The notes beneath the pieces are model-generated. The model was not told where the DNA came from and did not search any database. It was given only the letters and a program-made list of their open reading frames with translations. Below are positions 56,027 to 64,000 of a stretch of DNA of 64,000 nt, in pieces. The stretch spans positions 43,741 to 107,740 of the forward strand of contig JAAMXP010001457.1 of the NCBI GenBank assembly GCA_019693395.1, read 5' to 3'. The translations under genes were made by a program, and so were the position numbers. The stretch comes from Ettlia oleoabundans (taxonomy: Eukaryota; Chlorophyta; Chlorophyceae; Chlamydomonadales). Every line of letters starts with the position of its first letter. The stretch's first letter is position 1.

Positions 56027-56702
56027 TCAAGGCTGCTCAACTGACTCCCCTGTAATGCTTGCAACCACCTTATTGGTTGGCTGTGGAAGCCGGCCCTGCA
56101 GCACAGGGCGACCAAACCGTTGCGCCCAGTCATCCGTCCTTTCTCACTCACCATACAGATTTGCATAACCTTATACACCCACCGACCCTCACACTGCACC
56201 TAACAATGCATGCTAGTGTGGGTACAATATGTAACACCCACTGCAGATAGCTCGCACATGCCCACTACTCACCGTCCGCGGCTCCTCTCCCTCCACCTGC
56301 CCTAGGCCGCGTAGTCGCGCCGCTTCTGCAGCCCGGCGGCTGTTGTGTGGCGCTTCCGGGCCGCTACCGTGCCTCAGCTCTTCCTCATGCTTCTGCCGAT
56401 GCGCCACATCACGAGCGTGATAGTACTGCATGGTGCGCTTAAAATGCAAAAGCCAGGCATGGCTGTAACTGTAGCAGAGCTGACAAATGGCAGTTGAGGC
56501 GCACCTCTGCTGGCGGAGGCTGGCAGCACCCCCACGGTCGTTGGGTTGAGCTTGCTACCTTGGACGACAGCTTTTCCCTGTCTTCAATGTTCACCTGGGC
56601 AGGACTGATGTACTCGACCCCCCGCGCGTTCTGATCCTGCTGACCAGAGGCCCCCTGTTGCTCCGAGTGCACCTTTGCTGGAGAACTATTGTCATCAGAC
56701 AT
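56027..56702 (-). CDS. Small hydrophilic protein, function unknown
   Basis: Three phase-0 exons: 56702-56559, 56437-56273, 56095-56027; 125 residues. It begins MSDDNSSPAKVHSEQQ, includes ARGVEYISPAQVNIEDREKL and a charged helix MQYYHARDVAHRQKHEEELR, and ends TGESVEQP. No membrane segment, signal peptide or known domain is visible. It is acidic/basic mixed and may be partly disordered. The last exon is the least certain: reading through instead of using the GTGAGT donor after 56273 gives a different 25-residue end. It lies convergent to DDX42 (233 bp) and head-to-head with the AOX-like gene (526 bp). Confidence 0.55.
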
Positions 56703-57228
56703 TGTGAGTTTTTGAGCCACACACACAAGTGCAATACAGCCACCCTTTAGATAGAACTAGCTTCCTTGGAGGTGTGTACAGTCAGCACACTTTCTTTCCT
56801 CGTATTAGACAAGTTCGTCTCAGTCTGCTGGCCATTGTTCATTCTGTTATTCGTGTTGTAGCTGCTGCAAAAGTCGGGCAGCATGGTAGCACCCAAGTCC
56901 ACTGTTGACGGCACCCCAGGGGTGCGTGGTTCTTGCTGCTCGCGGTTCAACGCTGTCCAAGGCTCTAATAATCAACGCAGCCGAAGGGGGTGATCTGTTT
57001 GGGGGCGACTGCCTGACATTGAGGGAAACCACGGGCTTCAGCCCAATGGACACCCATGGCGCCTCCGCCAGCCCGGCATCTACTCACCAGGTTCCCCCCC
57101 GTGTGTCGTCGCAGGGTGGAGGCGGGCAGAAAGGCACCTTTGGAGCTGGGTGAGCCTGCATTAAACAGCAATGTTCGTCTGCGCTGCTGCAATTTGGGTT
57201 CAGGGTTGAAAAGCCCCTGCAGTTGTCC
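56703..57228. other. Divergent intergenic region
   Basis: 526 bp between head-to-head starts. It may hold additional 5' coding or leader exons of the AOX-like gene: an ATG at about 57057 opens a short R/P-rich frame ending at a GTGAGC donor. No phase-consistent link was proven, so it is left as leader/promoter. Confidence 0.4.
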
Positions 57229-60117
57229 ATGAGCATTCTGCGCCGCGGCATGCTGGGGCAGGTGGCGGCTTGCCACCCACTTCCCTTTCCGTGCGTGCTG
57301 CACAGCAGTGTCGACTGTTCTGGAAAGTATTGCATCTGCAGGTACATTGCCCCACACCCCTCCGTTCGCAAGGATGCTTCAGATGTTGACATCTTTTTGA
57401 GGGAACATGAGGTAGGCAGTGGCGGCTGAGGTTGATCAGACAGAGTTGAAACGGCAGAATCTTGCTAGTTTTGCACTGTCCCGTGGAATTTTGTGCCAGC
57501 AACACAGTTTTGCAAAAAAACTTCAAGCTGTTGTTGACTGTACTGCCATGCGTACTGCACCCTGTGTGGACCCTGTTGCGCAGGTGTACACGCAGGAGTA
57601 TCTGGAAAGCGTGCAGCCTGTGCACCACACCCCCACCAAGGCAAGGCGATGTGTTATCTGCCAATGCTGCATCTTGCCTGCAGTTCTTCTCTGTCTTCCC
57701 TGTGGACCTCACGCTTGCGACCACCGCCCACCCAATAGCAGTGGCATGTTGCCCTGAACCCTGCATCCCAATAAGAGGGTGGTGTTGATCCATTTAGTGC
57801 CTGCAAACGCACCTCGGACGGAGGTTGCCGTGCTCAATGGCATGAGTGAAGGGTTACACAGCTGTTCCACTGCAACCTTTCTGTGCGTCTGTAGTTGCAC
57901 GAGATGGCTGCATGGTACTGGCATGTGGCGGCCCGCACCATGGTGGGACTTCTGACCGGTAAGCAACCTGCTTCGACCTTTCCACTTTCACATTCAACTC
58001 CCTACAAAAGCTGAAGTGCAGTCCCTTCAGAGTGATTGTTAGGGCGCCTGCCTACATGTCATTCTGACGCCGTATCGTGCCCGAAAAACGTTTGTTGAGA
58101 GTTATGCCCAGCTTCTCTTTGCCTCTGGTCCAGGCACCCTGTGGGCCAGCCCCAACCGCCTGACTGAGCGCAGCCTGGGCATGCGCATGATGTTCTTCTC
58201 GTCGGTGGGAGTGGTGGCTGGGCTGGTAGGCAAGTAGCAGCAACCCACTGCGCGCACGACATGCTTTCAGTTCTAGGCCCAACTAAGGTTCTTACCTTCT
58301 CAACACTCTTCTGCTGAATGTTCGGTGCTTGTGGTGTTGCTAGCCTTGGTTGGTTTTATTCAAACTTGCATCCCCAGCAATGCTTGACAGGGGTGAGACT
58401 CGGAATCCGCCGATCGTCCGCTGTCCAGCGCATCCATCCCTTGCTTCCATGCAGCTGCTATCACCAGCCACATGCGCAGCCAGCTCTACAACGTTCCTGA
58501 CAATGGATGGGTGAGCAGCGTTGCACATGATTTGACTCTTTGGCATGCTGATTTTGCCTTGGTTGGCGGACCAATGGCAGTTGTTCTATCGCGTCCTAAA
58601 AGTTACAGCAATTAAAGAACTGGAGTTGCTAACGCTTTGTTGTCGATCAATGCATTGCATCCGGATGCTGCAGCAACGCGCATCTGCCACAAAGCAAGGC
58701 TCATCCCACTGGTCGCTTGTGTTGCCCCCCCACCCTCACGCACCCACCCACGCACCCACCCACACAGGTGCACACCTCCCTTGCCAATGCTGAGTGCATC
58801 CGCACGCACGGCGCCATCCTGGCCAACGTCACCTGGGCCCCAAACAGACCTCCCATCTGGGCCCGTGTGTTCCACCTCTTCGTTCAGGCAAGTGGCCCAC
58901 TCAGCTGCTTTACACCGCCGGTAGCACATTCCCGGCCCCGCTTTCTCAAGCTCCAGGCAGCCATTTAGTGCTTCAGAATCCATGCCTGGCGGCCTTGTGC
59001 TCGTGACTGATAAAGTCGCTTCACATGGTGCCACCTAACACGCTCGAGCCTTCCTGCTTGCCCCCGCTGATGTTCCCTCGAACACCTGTCTGCCTGGGTG
59101 GGTGCTGCTGCAAGCCACCCTGAGTGCCTCGCCATGGTGTGTACACACTATGCCTGCCTGCATTGCAGGTGGCAATGTTTTTCCAGCTGCTGCCCGTCTA
59201 CATCCTGCTGCCCTCGGTTGCCTCCGCATATGACGCATACCGTGCCGAGGAGCAGGTGTTCAAGTGAGTCTCACTCAGCTCCCACAGTCCCGTATCATGC
59301 CATCGAGTGCACCTGCCGAGTGTGGTGGGATCTTGCCGGATACAGGTCCTAATTGCCTGTGTTGGCTTGCGGATACAGGTCATAGTTGCCTGTGTTGGCT
59401 TGCCTTGTGGCGCGCTATAACGGATACAGCACGAATGTGCTGGTAATGTCAGTCATATGAGCCCATTGTTTGTTTCCCTGCGTGTTTGTGCGTGCAGCTA
59501 CAGCCAGGCCATCAAGCTGATCCGCGATGGCCGCCTCAAGCGCTGGAAGTCAGCCAAGGCACCCAGCTATGCGGTCGGCTACTACGCAGTGCCGGTGGGT
59601 TAACTGCTATATACTGATAAGCCTTAGCCCAAAAGATCCCACAGCAGCTGGCTGCTCGCTAATGCGCCATGCTGTTTTTGTGGCAACAGCTGTGTTGCCT
59701 GCCATTGTGTGCAGTGGGCTTGCTTGATTGTTGTATGCAAGCGCGCACCTTGTGGTCGTCAACATCCCTTTCCACCTCTGTACCGCTTGCACTCTATGGT
59801 ACTTTTCTGCTTGCAGGAGGGTACCATGATGTACGATGTGCTGATGAGGATGAGGGCTGACGAGGCGTGAGTGCTTGAAGCATCACTTGCATGGCCTGCA
59901 TTGTATTTAAAATAGTGGGGTTGTCGAATTTGCTGCAAGCGCAGATGGGGTTACAACAAGTTGTTCATGGCTCAAAATTGACTGCAACAGGTGCTGTTCG
60001 TGCCCTCCCCACATTTGCTCTGCTAGCAGGTGCATTGGCCAGATGTGCATGGTGAAGTCAGACCTGAGCCCTGGAGAAAAGAACCCCTTCATTACCATGG
60101 AGCGCAAGAGCAAGTGA
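57229..60117 (+). CDS. Alternative-oxidase-like protein lacking diiron ligands
   Basis: Ten exons: 57229-57411, 57584-57640, 57895-57958, 58134-58229, 58455-58510, 58768-58887, 59169-59263, 59498-59594, 59817-59866, 60030-60117; 301 residues. The order of motifs follows mitochondrial AOX. MMFFSSVGVVAGLVAAITSH matches AOX MMLETVAAVPGMVGGMLLH; GWVHTSLANAECIRTH matches GWIKALLEEAENERMH. YRAEEQVFNYSQAIKLIRDG matches YLEEEAIHSYTEFLKELDKG; APSYAVGYYAVP and VLMRMRADEACI match AIAIDYWRLP and VVMVVRADEAHH. Of six iron ligands, one helix-1 Glu is Ser (124/125), one Glu is Ile163 and one His is Ile275; His166, Glu219/220 and Glu272 remain. It is therefore unlikely to be an oxidase. The start MSILRRGMLGQ looks mitochondrial. 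GC donors follow exons 2, 4 and 6. A 49-bp intron at 57292-57341 inside exon 1 is possible. Confidence 0.8.
59338..59403. repeat. 33-bp tandem duplication
   Basis: Two adjacent 33-bp copies starting GGATACAGGTC and ending TGTTGGCTTGC, with two internal mismatches, in intron 7 of the AOX-like gene. Confidence 0.85.
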
Positions 60118-60457
60118 GCGGAGCGCTGCATAGAGGAAGAATGTTCGCAGGGCAGTCACCCTCCTGGAAATGGCAGTAGCGGAGGGTTGTTGCAGCGACG
60201 GCAACGGCAGGACGGCAGAACGTCGGCAATGGCCAATCGGGCCGCCCTTTGGGTTGCAGGGAATCAACTCAGGATGTTGTTGAAATAGTTGTTGTGCTGG
60301 TTTTAGTGGATTCATTGATAGCTAGCATTGGTTAAACAGTCCTAAAAGTGTTGTGTTGCCGCCATAGCGTGCACTGCAGCTGATGCAAGGTCAATGCGGC
60401 ACCGTTGCTGAAATCATCCTGTAATTAAATCAGCACACTTAATTGTTTCTGACGGCC
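60118..60457. other. Tandem intergenic region
   Basis: 340 bp between two same-strand genes, with a TGTAA at 60420-60424 only about 35 bp before the next ATG. If that is the poly(A) signal of the AOX-like gene, the two transcripts abut or overlap. Confidence 0.45.
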
Positions 60458-62719
60458 ATGGACCGCAGCTTGTATCGAGCAATTTTGGCGAAAGTCACGC
60501 TACCGCTAAGCGCTTGGCCACATTTTGAGGCGATAGCAACATTGTTCGGAGTGTCCTTTGCCACGGTTTTCAGCATATACTCGCAAGAAGTACAGGTCCG
60601 AGTGCTGCGGAACAACCACGTCGTGAAAGGCGGGATGGCCCTGCACGCACAGCGCTACTTGGCAGGTGAGCACCACAGAGGAGCTTGATGATCGCCTATC
60701 GCCACAGCAGCTTCCCGCCACTCGAATGCCTGGCCAAGGCGCTGCCGCCACTCTGCCGCCGCTCTGCGACTGCCAGGGCTGGCTTCAATTACTCTTTATC
60801 TTTATGCCAATGCTACCCTTGTGCTCCCTGAAGGCTTGGACGCACTTCAGCTTGCTTTTGAGCTGGACTTCTCGCCTTGTGTGCTGTTGCGGCGGCTGCT
60901 GGAAGAGCTGCAGCTTGTGACGGCCAAAGAGCGCATCACTCGTGCCCTGCGCCAGCCTGCTCTGCTGCCCACCCTAGTTAACTCCCAGGCATTGCAGCGG
61001 CTGGCTGCCACTGCTGTTGCGGCTCCAGCAAAGCATGCATCCTTGGGCAGTGCTGCAGCGGCACAGGCAGTAGGAGCAGCAGCAGAATTGAGAGAAGAGG
61101 CAGCAGGCACAGCAGGGTTGTGCAAGGAGGCAGGCAGTGGTGCGGCGCTCGAGCAGTCCCTGCTGGCGCGGCTGCAGCGTGACCTGGAGGAATGTGTGCT
61201 GTGTGACAGAATATACTCGCCAACATCTGGTGAGAGTCTGCTGCAGGATAGCGAAAACCCATTCCTGCATTACGCCGCACAGCGCAGCCCACCCTCATGT
61301 GGTTGGTGTGTGCAGCTTGAGAGCTGGGACATATGCTGTTGGCTGCCTGCTTACCCGTCTCACATGCTGCTGACAGCCAAACCCATGCGAACTTTGCAGA
61401 TGCGATGCGGCACAGCGCGGGGCAGGAGTATGAGGAGCGGTTGAGTGCTGAGTTAGCGGCAGCGGGCGTGGCATTCTGGACAGAGACTCAGCTGCGGTTG
61501 AAGGGCTACCATAGAACACCAGATGCGCGGCTGCAGGTGCCTTTCTTGGCTTGTCCTCATCGGCGCAGTTTCATGGGGCTTGCGGTTGCCGTGTGAGGTA
61601 GTTTTTGCCAATAGAATGTGGGTGAGGTGGTTCCTTGCAGGTCATTCCTTGCATCGCTTGTTACAGCTTCACGGTGTCAGCTCATTTTCCTCCACTTTCG
61701 CATGGGGGATTGCTGGTTTACCTTTGCAGGTGCCGATCGCGGTGCAGGGGCGAATTGTGAACTGGATTGACAGCAAGGCCACATTTGGGGACGACAAGGT
61801 GCATAGGTAAGTAAGGGTGGGTTGAGACATTGACATGAAAAGCATGTGGGATTAGCCGCTGCCGACCAGCCATGGCACACCAGTTAGCTAGTCATTGTTC
61901 TATCTTTCGCCAGGCACCTATCCCGCTGCTCCCTGTGCTGCAGCTGCACCTGCCTCTTCTTTTGCCGCTGCCTCCGTTTCACTGCTGCTGCCTCATTCCG
62001 CTGCAGCCGTCTCTGAATTATTGCAGGCAGCAGGCAGGGGAGCAGTACGAGCGGTACGTCAATCGCTTCGGCCCCGGCCTTGTCATCTACTGGCACGGAT
62101 ATATAGCAGACCTTAACAAGGTGCGCAAGCCTGGGTAGTCACACTGAACCCTGCCCCCATGATTCTACTGGAGGGTAGCGTTGTGCGGTGGGCCCCTGCC
62201 GAGGTCCTCCTGTGTGCAAATGTGCAACTGCCGGCTCTTGAACAAGCGGTAACCATGGTGCTGCTACTTGGCCACCGCACTTCTTGCATGCCCCATAATG
62301 GCTGCTGCTTGTCTATGCCAACGTGGAGCCCAGACACCAGGCGACGGCTTGTTGATACCGTCTGGAATGCTTATTGAACGCCCTGCCTCTTTTTGCAGGA
62401 CGATAATGTGCTGCTGATGGATCGATTCCCCACAGCCGACGAGATTGTGCAGCTGCCCTGCCTACCCCTCACGCTGGCCTTGCCCGCGCTGGCTGGAGAT
62501 GGCCAGCCAGCAGTGTCAATACCTCCAGCAGTAGTAGCTGCAGCAGCAGCAGCAGATGTAGCAGAAGCAATGGAGGAAGGTGCTGCACGGCCGCCAGCAG
62601 TACTAAAACCACCGGCGGCAGTCGCCGCCGCCGCAGATGTAGCGCAAGCAGTGGAGGAAGGTGCTGCACGGCAGCAGGATCAGCTGACGCCAATGTGGCA
62701 GGGCCTGCGTGTGCAGTAG
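60458..62719 (+). CDS. CDIN1: CDIN1 (C15orf41) homologue, PD-(D/E)XK TPD nuclease
   Basis: Homologue of CDAN1-interacting nuclease 1, partner of codanin-1 in animals; the family is also known from archaea. Six exons: 60458-60665, 60834-61229, 61400-61536, 61730-61806, 62027-62120, 62399-62719; 410 residues (human about 281). The N-terminal helical part (LSAWPHFEAIATLFGVSFAT) leads to ECVLCDRIYSPTSD. The nuclease core has TETQLRLKGYHRTPDARLQ (TPD at 241-243), VPIAVQGRIVNWIDSKATF (D261-x-K263) and GD at 267-268. It closes with YERYVNRFGPGLVIYWHGYI and VLLMDRFPTADEIV. Catalytic positions of the fold are kept. A poly-Ala insert near residues 100-140 and a duplicated Ala-rich C-terminal tail (ADVAEAMEEGAARPPA, ADVAQAVEEGAARQQD) are lineage extras. 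Confidence 0.9.
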
Positions 62720-63018
62720 CAGCAGCAGCACAATCCAATTTTCGACTGCACTGCCTGCACCATGTAATGAAATGAACCAGGACGGGGTCTGGAGAATCAG
62801 CGAGCAGCTGTCACTCACGTCTATAACCCTGCTATAGCCGACCTCGTAGTCGTATCACCTGAGTACCTCGACACGTGGCAGCTCCTCATTCATTCTGGCC
62901 CGCCTTGGAGCTCGCCTTGATTTCACCATATACCTGTTTACTTTCACCCATTTAACCTGCTCAATAGCAACAGGATCCTACCAGTTCAAGCCTGCGGTTT
63001 TCAGACTCAGTACTAACC
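62720..63018. other. Tandem intergenic region
   Basis: 299 bp between two same-strand genes. TGTAA at 62763-62767 is a likely poly(A) signal for CDIN1. The rest is the presumed promoter and leader of the next gene. Confidence 0.45.
62763..62767 (+). terminator. Putative UGUAA poly(A) signal for CDIN1
   Basis: TGTAA 44 bp after the CDIN1 stop. Confidence 0.5.
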
Positions 63019-63968
63019 ATGTCTCAGACCCGGCAGACGATCGTGCAGGTCCACAAGTTCAACCTGGAGCACCCAGAGGACGCAGTGCAGGTGCGAGACG
63101 AAGCTGCTAGAAGAGCACGGAGGAAGATGGCACTGGAATTGCTGCCGCTGCTTTAACCAACATTCGTGCTGCCCCACCTGCTTATTGGGCGACGTGGCGT
63201 GGCTTCCAACCTACCTTGTCTCAGTGCAGGTGGTTGAGGCGCCCATCCCTGAGCCACAACAAGGTGAAGTGCTGGTGCGGCTGCAGCTCAGGCCAGTCAA
63301 CCCCGCAGATCTGTTCTCGGTGCAAGGTGGGCAACCTGCTGTCAGCTTAGCTTTCCCCTCTGGCGGCACAGTGCATTCAGCCCCAAGTCCCTCCCAGGCT
63401 TCGCAGGACTGTTTCGCACCCTGATTGGCTGCTAAGCCTGCCCGCCCATTCAATGCCCTCGGCATGCAGGTGTTTATCCTGGCTTTACTCCTAAGGAGCT
63501 ACCTGCCGTGCCTGGCCTGGAGGGCATGGGTGTGGTGGAAAAGAATGGGCCCGGCAGCAGCAAGTTCAAGGCAGGTGCGTGCATGTTGCATGCCTCCCTG
63601 GAATCCCAGCTGCAGATCACAGTGCAACCTTGGGGTGGCTTCTTAAGACATCATCTGACGCACCTAACCCCCATACTGAAGCTTCAGTTCAACAGTACAC
63701 CCCTCGTGTGTGCATGCTTGCGTTCCCAAACCAGCTCAATGCCTGCAGCCATTCCACTGTGCCACAACAAAGTTGCGAATCGCTTAAATCTCACCTGGAT
63801 GCCGGCAATCTCTCCACCCTTGTTGTTTGTGCAGGCCAGCGCGTCACTGGGGTGCCGTTCAGTGCCAAGACGGGGCAGGGCACATGGCAGCAGTATGTGT
63901 GCATCAGCGAGGGGCGGCTGCTGGCAGTACCCGACTCTGTGGGCGACGAAACTGCCGCTCAGTATTTC
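63019..63968 (+). CDS. Zinc-type MDR oxidoreductase, enoyl reductase-like, 5' part
   Basis: N-terminal part of a medium-chain dehydrogenase/reductase, cut off by the right edge. Four exons are visible: 63019-63090, 63230-63326, 63470-63574, 63835-63968; 136 residues, with a GTGAGT donor after 63968. The GroES-like domain shows EAPIPEPQQGEVLVRLQLRP then VNPADLFSVQG, GFTPKELPAVPGLEGMGVV, FKAGQRVTGVP, and GTWQQYVCISEGRLLAVPDS. The GTW segment and the PxLPAVPGLEG loop resemble mitochondrial trans-2-enoyl-CoA reductase (MECR) and quinone-oxidoreductase-like MDRs. No structural-zinc cysteine cluster is seen so far. There is no obvious targeting peptide. Without the NADPH-binding half the exact subfamily is open. 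Confidence 0.85.
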
Positions 63969-64000
63969 GTGAGTTGCTGCTGATGGCGCTGCAGCCTGGG

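Noticed and set aside
57229..60117. Calling the AOX-like gene a pseudogene
   Set aside because: All ten exons stay in frame with valid splice borders and non-ligand AOX residues are well kept, so loss of ligands looks selective rather than random decay.
57229..60117. Calling the same gene an active alternative oxidase
   Set aside because: At least three of six diiron ligands are replaced by Ser, Ile and Ile.

Overview
The window is nuclear DNA of a green alga (core chlorophyte, probably Chlorophyceae). The reasons are: GC-rich genes with many short exons, CAG/CTG-rich low-complexity coding stretches, UGUAA-type poly(A) motifs after many stops, and plant-type plastid genes (PHT4 transporter, plastid-type phosphoserine phosphatase) beside ciliary genes (KATNIP, BBOF1). 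I found no CRISPR, insertion sequence, rRNA or tRNA. Gene models were built by hand: exon phases were joined, GT/GC-AG borders were required, and family conservation was followed across junctions. Every complete model is an uninterrupted reading frame.

Layout, left to right. 83-517 (+): 3' end of a GPR107-type seven-TM protein. 911-3574 (-): sarcosine/N-methyl-amino-acid oxidase. 3797-10865 (-): KATNIP, 13 exons. 11855-13783 (+): VPS60/CHMP5. 14675-15913 (-): small, probably plastid, single-TM protein. 16253-19723 (+): PHT4-type transporter. 20273-23826 (+): SLC10A7/BASS4-type transporter. 24160-26699 (-): WDR74/NSA1. 26912-29791 (+): NOP53. 30078-31791 (-): unknown protein. 32238-35803 (-): ALG9. 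35996-42322 (-): AP-4 beta. 42609-45061 (+): BBOF1. 45403-47946 (-): phosphoserine phosphatase. 48208-55793 (+): DDX42 RNA helicase. 56027-56702 (-): small unknown. 57229-60117 (+): alternative-oxidase-like protein lacking diiron ligands. 60458-62719 (+): CDIN1 nuclease homologue. 63019 to the right edge (+): start of an MDR/enoyl reductase gene.

This is ordinary eukaryotic housekeeping sequence, with three points of interest. First, the AOX-like protein keeps the AOX sequence framework but has lost three of six iron ligands, suggesting a conserved non-catalytic role. Second, about 14 of about 143 inferred introns use GC instead of GT donors, far above the roughly 1% usual in eukaryotes. Third, six gene pairs are head-to-head; the tightest, WDR74/NOP53, pairs two 60S assembly factors across 212 bp.
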